Source of the DNA: Hortaea werneckii
Lineage: Eukaryota; Ascomycota; Dothideomycetes; Mycosphaerellales; Teratosphaeriaceae
DNA length: 64,000 nt
NCBI GenBank assembly: GCA_037044905.1
Contig: JBAOKB010000103.1
Coordinates: 1 to 64,000 of the forward strand
Reading direction: 5' to 3'
Shown here: positions 11,301 to 23,898 of the stretch, piece by piece
Numbering within the stretch: the stretch's first letter is position 1
Layout of the letters: each line of letters begins with the position of its first letter
Position numbers and translations under genes: made by a program
The notes under the pieces: model-generated
What the model was told of the DNA's origin: nothing
The model's input: the letters and a program-made list of their open reading frames with translations, nothing else
Database searches by the model: none

Positions 11301-11908
11301 TCTCGCCTCTTGTAGACTTCCTGCGCAAGCGCACCTCCGTCGAAACTGGCCGCCTCTGTCAAGAGTCTCAAACACGGTTGGATGACGAAGTCCTTGTGCT
11401 TGGGTGCGTCAAGCCCTCTTTTCACAAGCCTAAGATGCTGATGCAAGAGGACAGTCTTACACAGCAACATGCCATGATCCCGAAAGTCAAGAAGGCTTGA
11501 GAGTGTCCGCAGGAGCAATGCAAATATAGCACTCACTGAGGACGTGAGGTAATCATTGTTGTTCTGGCTCGCAAAAGACCATGCCTGCCAGAGCTGCACT
11601 AGGAATGGTCGTTCCACATCCTTTGGATCTTCAGGCTTTTGCGTGTCAAGGTACTCGCGGAGGATGGAGAGTTGTCGCGGCCGTGCATCCTCATCGCGGT
11701 GATACAGTATACTCTCGAGGAAGACCTTGAAGGAGTTGATGCCATTTCGGAGCTGCTGGATGCCGTCTTGACGAAAGCTGAGAAGCTGCTGGAGCTGGCG
11801 GGCGAAGTGAATCTCGTCGACCGGTTGCTGTTGCTGTTGCGCATGCTCGGGCCTCTGTCGTTTAGGCGGTCGCGCATCGTCTGCCTCTGGTCTTGTTCTC
11901 TTGGACAT
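8316..11908 (-). CDS. URB1: Urb1/Npa1 ribosome 60S biogenesis protein
   Basis: Two exons on the minus strand. Exon 1 (11908-11247) begins with the basic nuclear-type sequence MSKRTRPEADDARPPKRQRP and contains the start of the Npa1 N-terminal helical-repeat domain (FKVFLESILYHRDEDARPRQL, LLEYLDTQKPEDP-like). Exon 2 runs 11043-8316 with RKPSIRTLTVRFILAHLKYLHEGAKNDLL (residues about 235-263) and the conserved Urb1 C-terminal domain (SPEWRINRMPTHWL, REKVLELLHRA). A single intron 11044-11246 (203 nt, GTAAGT...TAG) keeps frame and yields 1,129 residues. It is long for this window, so a small exon hidden inside is possible and the junction is tentative. Family knowledge: Urb1 is a nucleolar scaffold for early pre-60S particles and binds with Npa2, Dbp6, Nop8 and Rsa3. 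The Met in the TTG-initiated longer frame was rejected in favour of ATG 11908. Confidence 0.88.
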
Positions 11909-12727
11909 GGCCGGTAATGTCCCAACCAAAGGGCAATTGGATTGATCCTCCGATGGAAGTTTTTGGCTTTCACATGCTTCGATCTTGTTTCACTCGATGG
12001 CCAGAAGTCGCGGTACACTAGATAGCGTTGGCCTGCGCTGAGTTTCCGCGTTTGACATCTCGACCTCACTGTGCCGCGTGCAACCTCACTCAAATGTCCT
12101 TTTGGTCTGTACTGTGATAGGTACATGATGTGACAGTCTTCATCCTTTCTTTCTCAAGCCTTTAAAGGCCAATGGCACCTTTGGCTTGTAAGGAGCAAGG
12201 GGGTGGGGGGAAAGAGAAATCTCGACAGTATTATCTCATCATGTGAATCCTCTGCCCGGCTCATGTACAGAGGCTGAAGGACCAACAAGAGAACATTCTG
12301 AAGAACTTTAGAACAGGCCGTTTACCGTAAAGTGAAAACCGCTCCTGGTAAAGTCTTCAGCAGAATGAAAATGACCAAGCACTTGCCATGATGTTTGCTA
12401 AAACACCCGAGTAGAAGTCGAGGATGAGGTCGGGAGGGCTCATGATTGAGAAGGGAGCATTCACTCGACCAGGATGGCATCAACGGCGATTATCCAAGCC
12501 ACGTCTCGTCATTTCAACCCCTAGACCGGTCTGTGAATAGCCGCTCTCCGAACATCATTTCCAGATTGCAATCCGAATCGATCATGTGCAAACGGGCTCC
12601 GTTTGTCATGGGTCTGTGCGTCTGCGTACTTTCTAGAACTCAGAGAGACGTTGCAGTCTCTATCTTCTCTTGATTCTTTCCAACTAATTAAGACTATTCT
12701 GCGGCAACATCATCCCGCCTTCACTGA
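11909..12727. other. Divergent intergenic region URB1 / SET gene
   Basis: 819 bp between divergent start codons. Short ORFs are unconvincing. A G-rich tract (GGGGGTGGGGGG) lies near 12199. No RNA gene or repeat recognised. Confidence 0.55.
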
Positions 12728-14295
12728 ATGGTAGCTGAAATGAAGGAAGACAACGCCTGCGAAGGCCCATCCACCGGTCATTCCAGTATGGAGAAGCATG
12801 ATGATGCTACCGAAAGCGTCGCTATCATTAGCGAAGACATTGGCAAGATGACAATCCAACAGGCACAGCAGTCACAAGACGAGAGGATCATTCGAGAGCA
12901 GATTGCTATGGCCGTCGGGAGTGGTAAATCGCATTCGCCCGTTCCATGTCTTGGACTCAACTGACAGTATGCAGAAAGCGCCTCGCTACTCGAGCTTCGC
13001 CACACTGTCGACAAAGGCTATGGTCTTTTCGCCGCCACGGATATCAAGCGTGGTACTTGCATCTTCAAGGAGGCGCCTATGGTTTTCATCACCCATTGGG
13101 ATGGTGATGATCCAATGACTGTGCATGCTATCTCTGCAAAGGTGAACGAGCTTTCTCATGATCAACGCCGTGCTTATCGCCTGCTTCACAAAGAACATGA
13201 CGATGAATTCCCCACTATCTTTCGGATCATGAAAGACAATCTTGCAGCATTCAAGAGCAACTCGAGCGCCGCGAGCAAAATGGACCGCTTTCTCGACGAC
13301 TTCGCTGTCTTCAAGACCAACTGCGTTCAAGCGGGCATAGAAGGGCGGCACGGGTACGCTGTGTTCCTGACCTACAGTCGGCTCAATCACTCATGCTCCC
13401 CCAATGCCCACCATGCGTACAACGAGTGTGAGAGGCTTGAGATGCTTCATGCCACACGCGACATCAAAGCTGGCGAGGAAATCACTGTCACGTACATAAA
13501 CCTTCTCAAGTCACCAGCGCAACGCGCGGCCGAGCTTCAGCAGTGGGGTTTTGCATGCGCTTGCAAATGCTGCAAAGGAGCCGGTGCATCGGTCAGCAAA
13601 GCCCGCCGACAGCGCATGTTTGATATTGATCAAGCCATTGCATTCGACCAATGTACGACTGCGATGATGAAGGCTTTTTCGCAGCCAAGATTCACGTTGC
13701 CTCGCCACATCACTGGCAAATTACAATGGGCGGAAGAGTTGGTAAGGCTGTGTGGTGAAGAGCAGCTGGCAGTGGACCAAATGAACGCGTACGTCGTGAC
13801 TGTCACATTCAAATATCACCGCTGATTTCCTGCAGGTACCACGAATTGTCAGAACAGTACTTAAAACTTGATATGCTTGATCAGGCCTTCGAAACCGCAG
13901 TAAAAGAACTGGAACTCCAGCGAGTCTGCTATGGGATTGACTTCAAACCTGAGAACGATGCTGTGGAATGGCTCGCTGAGCTCCAAGTTCTGTTGGACCA
14001 GCGTCGGGAAGCAGTATCGCTCGCCGCGAAGCAGCTTCTGGACGAGGAGAGATTGAAAGCTGAAAAGGCTGCCTACCAGGAGGGCAAGAAAGCATGGGCC
14101 GCGGACAAGAAGGTGAACAAGAAGGCAAAGCGGGCTATCAAGGCAGCTGCTGAGAAAGCTGGTCTTACCAATGAGGACGCTGAGGCGCTGCTGGCAGGGA
14201 TCGATACAGAGAAGCTTGCTATCGTTGCTGAGAAGATGAAAGGCGAGGATGATATTGAGAAGGTCAAGTCCATCATTGCAGAGCTGAGTCTGTAA
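12728..14295 (+). CDS. SET-domain protein (SMYD/Set5-like without MYND finger)
   Basis: Three exons, 12728-12923, 12975-13788 and 13836-14295, with introns of 51 and 47 nt (CAG acceptors), all in phase, giving 489 residues. The SET domain starts near residue 70 (ELRHTVDKGYGLFAATDIKRGT). It carries the cofactor/catalytic motif RLNHSCSPN near residue 202, GEEITVTYINLL near 230, and a Cys-rich post-SET segment (GFACACKCC, near 259) able to bind zinc. Between them lies a helical insert. The C-terminal 90 residues are an Ala/Lys/Glu-rich helical region with KKAWAADKKVNKKAKRA. Family knowledge: such fungal proteins are lysine methyltransferases of histone or non-histone substrates. The substrate cannot be told from sequence. 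The N-terminus is acidic and disordered. Confidence 0.85.
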
Positions 14296-14992
14296 GGTTA
14301 CACTCGAGCGGGTTGAAAACCGAGATGTGGCCACATGATCTACTGGCAGAGAAGCGACGGCGTTGCGCAGATAAGGGAAAGAGAAGAAGGGAGCAGTAAC
14401 GCTGAAGAGAAGTCTTTATCGGACGGGTTTGTCGATATGTCAATACAGACCGATCGTATTGAATCACCATATGAATTACCAATTTCGAATCTTGCTGAAC
14501 GCTCCACAGGGTCTTGATCTGTGGCAGTCATTGAATCCCTTTTGTAAAGGGGCACCGCTTACTTCCAGGATTGCCATAGTGAACATTTTTGACGACCCGC
14601 TAAAGGGACCCGGTGAATGCAAGCCAAAAGCAAATAAAAAATAAAAAATTAAATGAGATGTTCAAGATCTGTGGACATCCGAATTCCCGCCAAAGAATGC
14701 GCGTGAGAAGGTATCGCAGTGCGGATATACATGGCTTTTTGACGGCGAAATCGCATCAGAAGAGCAAGGTGGTAAGCTTGACACAGTCGGGTGACGATGG
14801 CAAACAGTGACTACCGTGACTCTTCGAGATAGCCTGGATAAGTACCTTTCAGGAAGGTTCTTACTCTTCTCTCCATTCTTCACCACATCTCATTCTCGGC
14901 GCTCTTGCACAGCTATCATTCGTGAAGGATAGCACTACGTTCTCTAATACTGAGCAAATTCAAGCATCACATTGCAATCATTGCCCAAAGCT
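14296..14992. other. Intergenic region
   Basis: 697 bp between the SET gene stop and the next start on the same strand. It should hold the SET 3' UTR and the promoter of the next gene. An A-rich tract (CAAATAAAAAATAAAAAATTAAA, polyadenylation-like) lies near 14631-14653. Confidence 0.5.
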
Positions 14993-16435
14993 ATGTCTCA
15001 CGATAACGAGCATACCTTCAATCGCATCGAGCCTACTCCTGGCAACTCCGATACACCAAACCAATCTAAGTACGACAATCGGTACAAGTTGAAGTACGAG
15101 AAAGCTAATAGCCTTTGTAGCAACATTTTTGTGGATAATGACTTTTACGAGCTCTTTTCCCAGATACCCCCCCTTGACCCGACATTACAGCAACAAGACG
15201 AGGAGCTACTTTTCCAAGCAGGCCATCATCCTCATTACCGAGCAACCCATATCACCAGCTACCCATTTCAGGACGCATCTACATTCACGCCAATCACACC
15301 CGGAGGCCTTCCTTCTTTGATGTCGCCATCAACCCAAAGCCATTTGTTCCCAAGCCCACACAACCTCTCTAGCGCCTTTGACTCGCCGTCCCTACGCGAG
15401 TCATCCTCTGCAATACATGAGACCAGTCTGGACCACGGCAACAGAGGCAGGCTCAATGCCAGGGAATCCGGCATAGGCGAAAAATTCCAATGCGAGGACT
15501 GCTTGAAGCATGGAAATGCCAAGATGTATCATAGAACCGCCAACTGTGGGCCATCGCGGTGCAGAAAGCATCAGAAGAAGTTCATGAAGGATCTGAACGC
15601 GCAAATGACACCCATCTACGAGCTCGACGAAAGCGTCCTATCCTACGAAGACGCTCGCCAGTCCAAGTTCCCCTCTGTGAAGGCGCTCGTATACGAAGGT
15701 CCTGGTCTCGACGACTGGCAACTGTTTGTCGATGAGGGAAGCTATTGGACGCATCGCTTCATCCAAGCAGCGAATGTGCCGTACACCGATACCGATCCGT
15801 TCGTGATTATCGACAACATGAACAACGATGAGAAGGCGATGCACTTGCACCTGATCAAACAACAACAGACTTACAACCACAAGCCACACGAAGAGACATC
15901 CAAGGCCATCTATACTACCCGCTCCGTAACTTGCAGTCTTCGGATCCTGTTCCAGGCGATCCTCAATTTCCACCAAGGTGGCGAAGCCGTGTATCCCATC
16001 GGTGGAGCAAATGGAGGCTACGGCGATGAGAAGCGGCTCAAGATGTCAGCGCGGCTTCTCGAGATCGAAGGGATTCTGCGTAAAGATAAACGGGTACTGA
16101 TGGACGTGATCGAAGGGCGAGGCGTGCTGGCCTTTGCTGCTCATCCAGTGGCTTATCAGGCTCGCAAGCAATCGAACAAGACCTGTAACGACAGGAAGAA
16201 GAGAAAGTTCGACAAGGCGGAGCTGTATGATGAGGAGCACCAGCAGGGGACTGAGGAGGCGAAGAAGTCGGTTCCTAGAAAAGGCAAGAGGACTGGCAGA
16301 AGGGCAAAGGCACTTTCGTTGGATCCTCCAGAGGTCTCAAGCGAAGGTCTGATGGCTTTGGAGGAGGGTCGTGAGGGAGAAGGGCAGAGCGAGGATCCAT
16401 TTAAGGACTTTGCAGAGCACGTTGGGATGAATTAA
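14993..16435 (+). CDS. Uncharacterised nuclear-type protein with Cys/His cluster
   Basis: A single-exon frame of 480 residues from ATG 14993. The in-frame TTG 21 bases upstream is not used. I do not recognise a named family. Visible features: a disordered Ser/Thr/Pro-rich first third (TPITPGGLPSLMSPSTQ); a Cys/His cluster at about residues 167-195 (CEDC, then H, C, C, H spaced CEDCLKHG...MYHRTANC...RCRKH) that could bind zinc; a compact middle region with DDWQLFVDEGSYWTHRF and TRSVTCSLRILFQAILNFHQGG; and a basic tail with DRKKRKFDK and PRKGKRTGRRAK that look like nuclear localisation signals, followed by an acidic C-terminus. A chromatin or transcription-associated role is only an inference from the zinc-like cluster plus basic tail. 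Two large Trp/Phe-rich segments argue for a folded domain rather than random sequence. Confidence 0.72.
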   Translation: MSHDNEHTFNRIEPTPGNSDTPNQSKYDNRYKLKYEKANSLCSNIFVDNDFYELFSQIPPLDPTLQQQDEELLFQAGHHPHYRATHITSYPFQDASTFTPITPGGLPSLMSPSTQSHLFPSPHNLSSAFDSPSLRESSSAIHETSLDHGNRGRLNARESGIGEKFQCEDCLKHGNAKMYHRTANCGPSRCRKHQKKFMKDLNAQMTPIYELDESVLSYEDARQSKFPSVKALVYEGPGLDDWQLFVDEGSYWTHRFIQAANVPYTDTDPFVIIDNMNNDEKAMHLHLIKQQQTYNHKPHEETSKAIYTTRSVTCSLRILFQAILNFHQGGEAVYPIGGANGGYGDEKRLKMSARLLEIEGILRKDKRVLMDVIEGRGVLAFAAHPVAYQARKQSNKTCNDRKKRKFDKAELYDEEHQQGTEEAKKSVPRKGKRTGRRAKALSLDPPEVSSEGLMALEEGREGEGQSEDPFKDFAEHVGMN

Positions 16436-16989
16436 CGTGGATTGGACTGGATAGCAGTTGTAGATATTGTATGGAGAGTAGTGTCACAAGTAGTTCCCAG
16501 CAGCCGGTGGATGTTGTCATCGGCATGGTTGATATTCGTCGTGCCGATTGTATTCGAGAAGAATACCTAGGTACTGTCAGATGCTGTATACGTAGGTACC
16601 TGGGGACACACTATATGTGGTAGTATATGCCATCGGCAACTAAGCGCGGCCATTGCGGACAGGCATCTACGGCACCTGCGAGGTCCTTCACGGCCTGCGG
16701 TGGCCTTTGTGTGAAATGCAGCGGTTGCGCCATCGCACGAGTGTGGAACAAGTGACGGATTCAGCCAATCACACGCGCGCTGGGTGGAATTAGTCTCCCG
16801 AGATCGCTAGGGCATTCACTTAGGGCCGCTAGCGCATCGATTTGTGAGCCACGTCGTTGACGGTAAGATTCCAAGACTTCGAAGTTTTGTTACCTCCCTT
16901 CGCCTTTTACTCATTCTTCTTCAGGAGAGACATGCGATAGGAGTCGTTGTCTCTTGTGTTGGAGTTGAATTGCATTTTCGGGAGGCAAC
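16436..16989 (+). promoter_or_regulatory. MET5 upstream region with palindromic CCTAGG motif
   Basis: 554 bp upstream of MET5. The perfect palindrome TACCTAGGTA lies at 16564-16573, and TACGTAGGTACC (also upstream of IML1) at 16589-16600. I found no CACGTGA (Cbf1-type) site here. Function of the motifs is unknown. Confidence 0.45.
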
Positions 16990-19900
16990 ATGGCCTCGTC
17001 CATCTTGACGCCAGGCGAAGCCGGTAAGTGGCAGCGATGCCCCGCGATGGCGGTTCCAAAAAGAACCAGACCAGATGCGGCGGCGAGTGGCGATGCGATG
17101 CTACAAGCACGAGCGCAATACTGACTGAGGCATGCAGTCGCCCGCATCGCCTACCTTTCTTCCGACGTTGTCGTCTCTGTCCAGCCCGCCCTCTCCATCG
17201 ACAGCGAGTTCTCCCGCTTCCTCCACCAGTACGCCTCAAACAAGGCCTCGAGCATTGTCTGTAGGGGCATTCCCGAGGTTCAGAGCGTACGGCACAATGT
17301 CGACCCGTTGCTCTCGGTATACCAGCCAGTCCGCGACGGCAAGATCACCTCCGTCACGACAGCCAGCAACATCCTCCTCCAGAGCATCCCCCACCTCTAC
17401 AGACTGGCACAGTACCCCGTAGTCATCCACGTTAGCCTGCATCCCGCGGGCTACCCAGACTACGGTGACATTACAAGCATCCGCAACTGCGGCTTCTCCT
17501 TCTTGCAGAGCAACTCACTGCAGGAGGCCCAGGATCTGGCTTTGACCGCTCATGCGCTGGCGATCAGGAGCGGCAAGGGTGTGATCCACTTCTTTGACCC
17601 CGCGAACTCGCAGAATGCACACCCAATCTCACACGAGAGCCGCGAGCTTGTACAGAATGTGTTGAATATCGACCTGGCAAGACAGTACCAGGGTGTCAAG
17701 AGCCAGGAGACGACGCTGTACGTTGGCGAGGGCAGATCTCAGGTTCGGGAAATTGGGTTCAATGAGGCGCCCACTGCAAACGGCTCCCTCACACAACCAC
17801 AGCAGACAAGTTCAGGCGAACAGAGCCCGCGCGACCCTTCCTCGGCTTCTTCTTCGTCGTCAGACCGCAAGGACAGCAGTTCTCGGGCACCCTCAGTGGC
17901 CGAGTCAGCTACCACTGTGGACTCGCAGCCTAAGCCGGTGAGCTCAGACGACGTCGACTCCATCTGCGACTCCATCTGGGCTCAGATCTCCACGGCTACT
18001 GGCAGGAAGTATAGCGCATTCGCTTACACTGGACCAAGGAATGCTGAGAACGCGCTCTTCCTGTTTGGCTCCGACCCCGCCCTTTTTGGAGCTGAGTTCG
18101 AGAGCGCAACGCAGGCCGACTTCTTCAGGGGTGTAGGCCTGATCACACCAACTCTGTACAGGCCGTGGTTGACGGAGCGCTTGAACGAAGCTGTACCAAA
18201 GACCGTCAAGAGGATTGCTGTCTTGGAGCAGGTGCGGAGAAAGACCACCAAGTGGGGTCCAATCCTTTTGGACCTGCTCATGTCCCTGAAGTCCGCAGGC
18301 CAGCAGCAGAGCCCGACGCTCGTTGGGTATCAGCTGGGATACCTCGAGGTGTCAACTATTACTCAGGCTCTATCAGGCATCTTCCAGAACCTTTTGGCGA
18401 AGGCTCCGATTCAGAATCTCGAAATTGGTCAGCACGATGGTCCGAAGGCGGCTCTTACTGGTGTTCAGAAGGAGTTTGAGCTTAGCCAGCCGAAGTTGGA
18501 GAATGCATACATGAAGATCCTTGACCAGCTGTTCGGGCAGAGACTACACATCGTGAACGCCTTGTCCAACGGCGACGGCGTAGAAGACCGCACAATTAGC
18601 TCTACCCCAGGATATGGCTTTGGCTCTCTTTTGGCCCGCAAGGAGCACCGCGAGCGTTTTGTCAGCGAGGTGCAGGCCGCGGCAAAGACGAGAGACTTTA
18701 CGACCGATGCACCGCTGAAGTGGCTGTCTCAGTGGGCTTTGGCTGCTTCTGACGCCGACAAGGCGAACAAGATCGCACCTGAGGTCATTAGCAGATTATC
18801 GACCGACGGCTCAGTGGCCGCCAATAAGCTGTTGAGCTCAAAGGGCCTTTTCTACAAGGAATCGCAGTGGCTGATGGGCTCTGATGCCTGGGCTTACGAT
18901 CTTGGCAACAGCGGTGTGCATCACATGCTCGCAAGCGGCGAGAACATGAACATGCTTATCGTCGACTCCACACCATACAGCGAGCGCACCGCTGAGGATG
19001 CTGCTAGGAGAAAGAAGGACATTGGTCTGTACGCCATGAACTTTGGTAACGCCTATGTCGCATCAACCGCCGTCTACAGCTCCTACACCCAGGTCCTATC
19101 CGCAATGATGGAGGCTGAGGCATTTGACGGCCCTTCCGTCGTGCTGGCGTATCTGCCGTACAACAACGAAGAAGACTCCCCAATGACCGTCCTTCAGGAG
19201 ACCAAGAAGGCTGTTGATCTCGGATACTGGCCGCTCTACCGATGGAACCCTAAGGCCGAAGAGAAGGGCGAGGAGACTTTCAAGCTTGACTCGGAGAGAA
19301 TCAAGCATGAGCTTCAGCAGTTTCTCAAGAGGGACAACCAGCTCTCCCAGCTCATGCGGAGGCATCCTCAGTTCCACGCCAACCTGTCTGAATCTTACGG
19401 CACAGAGGTACGCAAGGTACAGAAGCGTAAGGCGAAGGATGCATACGAGGTTCTGCTCGAAGGTCTGCAGGGCGCGCCAATGACCATCCTCTTCGCTTCG
19501 GACAATGGTAACGCTGAAAACCTTTCCAAGCGTCTGGGCAACCGCGGCAAGGCCAGAGGGTTGAAGACGATGGTGATGGCCATGGACGAATACCCGCTCG
19601 AGGACATGAACAACGAAGAAAACATTGTCTTGATCACTTCCACTGCGGGTCAGGGTGAATTCCCTCAGAACGGCCGCAACTTCTGGGAGGGTGTCAAGAA
19701 CAGCACCGACCTGGACCTGGCCACTGTGAACTTCTCAGTCTTCGCGCTGGGTGACAGCCACTATTGGCCCAGAAAGGAAGACAAGCATTATTACAACAAG
19801 CCCGGCAAGGACCTTTTCGCTCGTTTAATCTCGCTTGGCGCCAAGTCTCTTGTCGAATGCGGTCTTGGTGATGACCAAGACCCAGATGGCTACCAGACCG

Positions 19901-21757
19901 GATACGCCGAGTGGGAGCCTAAGCTGTGGGAGGCGCTCGGTGTAGCGAACGTCGACGGTTTGCCAGAGGAGCCTCCGCCACTTACCAACGAGGATATCAA
20001 GATTGGGTCCAACTTCTTGCGTGGTACCATCGCTGAGGGATTGGTTGATGAGAGCACGGGCGCCATCAGTGCATCAGACCAGCAGCTTACCAAGTTCCAC
20101 GGTATTTACATGCAAGACGACCGTGACCTGCGTGATGAGCGCAAGGCTCAGGGTCTCGAGCCCGCTTACAGCTTCATGATTCGGTGCAGATTACCTGGTG
20201 GTGTCGCTACTCCGACTCAGTGGAACCAGATGGACGCCATCTCAACGCAGCTGGGCAACGAGACCATGAAGCTCACGACAAGGCAGACCTTCCAGTTCCA
20301 CGGTATCGTGAAGGGCAAGTTGAAACCAGCCATGCAGGGCATCAACAAGGCACTGATGACGACCATCGCTGCTTGCGGCGATGTCAACCGTAACGTCATG
20401 TGCTCTTCCTTGCCAGAGATGAACGAGCTGCACCGTGAGGCGCATGCTTGCTCAAAGAAGATCAGTGATCACCTCCTTCCAAGCACGACCGCCTACCACG
20501 AGATATGGATCAAGGATGAGAACGACAAGAACGTGCAGGTCGCAGGTGACGCTGTGCAGGACTTCGAGCCGCTTTACGGGCCTACATACCTGCCAAGAAA
20601 GTTCAAGATCACCATCGCCATCCCGCCGCACAACGACACTGATGTCTACGCTCACGATATTGGTCTGATCGCCATCAAGGGCGATGACGGCAAGCTGCAA
20701 GGTTTCAACGTCCTCGCTGGTGGCGGTATGGGTGCCACCCACAACAACAAGAAGACCTACCCACAAGTCGGTCGCATGTTCGGCTACTGCTCTAAGGAGG
20801 ATGTGCACATCGTCTGTGAGAAGATCATGCTTGTGCAGCGTGACAATGGTGATCGCAAGAACAGGAAGCACGCCCGTCTAAAATACACCATTGATGATAT
20901 GACTGTTGAGGGCTTCCGCGGTGAGGTCGAGAAGCTATGGGGCCAGAAGTTCAAGGAGCCGAAGAAGTTCCACTTCGAGAGCAACATCGACACTTTCGGC
21001 TGGCAGAAGGACGAGACCGGCATGAACCACTTCACTATGTTCATTGAGAACGGCCGTATCGAGGATACCGCCGCATTCCCCATGAAGACTGGTTTAAGGG
21101 AGATTGCCAAGGTTCACAAGGGCGAGTTCAGATTGACTGGAAACCAGCACTTGATTCTGTCCAATGTGTCGGAGGACCAACTGGACACAATGAAGGACAT
21201 GCTGAAGAAGTACAAGCTGGACAACACGAACTTCTCTGGTCTCAGACTGAGCAGCTCAGCTTGTGTTGCGTTCCCTACTTGCGGTCTGGCTATGGCTGAA
21301 TCCGAGCGTTACTTGCCTGAGCTGATCACCAAGCTCGAGACTGTCGTCGAGGAGTCTGGCCTGAGGCAGGACAGCATCGTCATGCGTATGACTGGTTGCC
21401 CCAATGGCTGCGCTCGGCCATGGCTCGCCGAGGTCGCCTTCGTTGGCAAGGCCTACGGAGCATACAACATGTACCTTGGTGGCGGCTACCACGGTAACAG
21501 ACTGAACAAGCTGTACCGTAGCAGCATCAAGGAGGACGAGATTCTTGGCATCCTCAAGCCCCTCGTTAAGCGCTACGCGCTTGAGCGCAACGAGGGTGAG
21601 AGGTTCGGTGACTTCGTCGTGAGGATTGGAATGATCAAGCCTACGACTGACGGCACCAACTTCCACATGGACGTAAGTGACTTCACTACCGACAATACTC
21701 AAGAATGTTACTGACGAAACTTTGCAGACTGCCGAGGCCGAGGAGGAAGATGAGTAA
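16990..21757 (+). CDS. MET5: Sulfite reductase (NADPH) hemoprotein beta subunit
   Basis: Three exons, 16990-17023, 17138-21672 and 21728-21757, with introns of 114 and 55 nt. All phases agree and the product is 1,532 residues, the usual length for fungal Met5. It reduces sulfite to sulfide with electrons from the alpha flavoprotein, for cysteine and methionine synthesis. Domain order: an N-terminal pyruvate:ferredoxin-oxidoreductase-like region (about 1-760), a flavodoxin-like domain from about residue 792 (ILFASDNGNAENLSKRL, TSTAGQGEFPQNG, ALGDSHYWP), then the sulfite/nitrite reductase halves. Siroheme-4Fe4S ligands are visible as C1387-x5-C1393 (CVAFPTC) and C1432-x3-C1436 (TGCPNGC), with substrate-binding basic residues in TRQTFQFHG. 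The last exon encodes only TAEAEEEDE. The first exon is 34 nt, so the start depends on the first intron, but the ATG context and phase are good. Confidence 0.96.
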
Positions 21758-23898
21758 ATACAAGTGCGGAGGCTTTAAGTGCTTTAGGCATGGCATATGG
21801 CGTAACGGAGCATAGCGCGACCTAGGGTGGGAATGTCTTGGTTAGTGTACGGGACCAAAAATAGGAGAAAATGTACTTCGCGCAATACCATAACGCATGT
21901 TTGAAAGTCATTGATTTTTGAACCCGAGTTTACATCCCGTTTCTATTTTGCACCAGGATGATCATGAATCGCTTCGACGCCTTCTTGATACTCTGCTGGG
22001 GCAATAGGCAAGCTGTAGCCTAATTCGTACAGTTCAAACTCGATGCAGGAATCCTCCGACATGGCAATACCGCTCTAGATTTGTGAATACCTATTGGACT
22101 TTTCGCTCTCAACGCTACTATATTACACTTTCGTTTAGCAAACTCCCTCTCTAGCGATGAGATGTGATCGACTTTTGCGATTCTTATAGCTAGTTTAGAC
22201 TGTCTGCTAAAATGTTCTTGGACGCGGCAAACACGAGCACGTCGGTCATGCCTCAATGAGGTAGGATGCCGTGGGGCGTCTAGTCATGGCATGAAAGAGA
22301 AATGATCAACGGCAATTACTCCTGATATCATAGAAGCTTAGACGTGACTCTTTGTCGCTTTTCCTCTCCACTGGAACGAATTAAGCAACAATGATAAGAG
22401 TCACGATGCTTTCAACGGAGACCTGTCATCTGCCGGAACTTGTGAGCATAAGACACCGCTTGGCTCCGCTGCCCTGCATCTTCATACCTTCATGCTGTTT
22501 GGGATTATTTGAACCTTCGCCCCACAGTCGTCCGGGAGGAGGTGGACGTGTGGGGTTGGTGATCTTCAAGGGTTCAGTGCACTTAGCCGAACGAGCTTTC
22601 GCCGAGGACCGGAAGAGCAGAAATTAAAGAAAAAAGAAAATTAAAACGATCGCCTTCCTCGTCTCGAAGGTTTAAGCTGCTGGCGGTGCTTCCATCATGG
22701 AACATGTTTCTCATCGTCGATAGGCTCAAGCTCGGTCTTTGCTATGATACAGATGCATCAGATCGCGTGCAGAGATTGAAAAGGGATTTCCTCTCTCTCA
22801 GATTTCTTTATCCATCGGGCGGGCGTTGGAGATGCGGATGTTTGGGGGCATGTTTCTCCGCTAGAAGGTGGATGTACCCACACCGCCGTCCCTGCGAAAA
22901 GCTCCCCACGGTCAGTTACCGAGCTCCAGTAGTGCTAGCAGTAGTAGTAGTAGTGACAGCGGCATGCAAGCAGCTTTGCTTGTGACTGTCTGGATTATCC
23001 TATTTGACGGATAATATCGCCTGCCCCGCGTGTTGATAGTAGTCGTCAAGGCTTGAGTAAGACACATCTGTCATAAGGAACCGCCGGCGTGTAGTACAGG
23101 CTGTACAGCGAGCTCATCCACAGCGGGCTTGTGGTCACCGAGGATGACAAAGAAAGCCGGACGGTTACGAAACAGGCGAACCTCAATTTGCTGGAAGCAG
23201 TCTACATACAGTAACAACCGATTGGTAATGTGATATGGCGGTCAGTCACCGATAGGTACAGCGTGGGATGTATCTCTGGAGCATCGGTCTTTGCTTCGCG
23301 ACGAGCGCAGTAACCGCGACTTCTCACCGACGAGTTTTACCTACTGTACATAGTACTGTACTTGGTAGTATCGGTTGGTAAGGTTTAAGGTACATAGTGG
23401 TCTGTATGCTGTTTCCCTTCACCCTTCCTCGCAACGCGACCGGAATCTGTCCGGACGACGCATGTGATCGCCTCCTGATTGGTGGTCTCAAGCATAAGGT
23501 TATTTAAAGTTGCGCTCCACCGAGCTCCATCCGCCTCGGCTGCATCGCGGCTGATGATGATGTTTTTGCTCCGGGAAAATATCGAGTTCGTCTAGTCCGG
23601 GGCGGTCAATAATGTGGTCGCTTCTTTGTTATATGACCTTGTGCCACCCGCACCCATGCGTCCTTGGCCGTCTCTGTGTATGATCTCTTGTCATCAGCTG
23701 CGAGTCTTGTCAGCAGTCTTCAGCCAGGTGTCAGCCGGACTCACTCGTCTGATGATATAAGCTCGCCACATATAGCAACTCTCTCTATGCCTGGCACACC
23801 TGACGACTCGAGCGTGCTATTTTATTACTGCAGAACTCTGCCCGATTGATTCAACGATTGGGTGGCAACACCTACGACAGACAACAAACACCGGCACC
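21758..23898. other. Long intergenic region with X-Y repeat
   Basis: 2.1 kb without a convincing gene. It contains one copy of the X-Y repeat at 22029-22204. Near 23340-23400 there are nested TACTGTAC/GTACATAG palindromic bits. A (TAG)n run lies near 22940. The right part is probably the promoter and 5' UTR of the small gene at 23899. Confidence 0.5.
22029..22204 (+). repeat. X-Y modular repeat, single copy
   Basis: Module X (about 50 bp, CAGTTCAAACTCGATGCAGG...AATACCGCTCTAG) is followed by module Y (about 105 bp, TTTTCGCTCTCAACGCTACT...TAGTTTAGACTGT). Both match modules near 60.4-61.0 kb in the same orientation with roughly 80% identity by eye. No open frame and no terminal repeats. It lies 270 bp past the MET5 stop. 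Confidence 0.75.
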
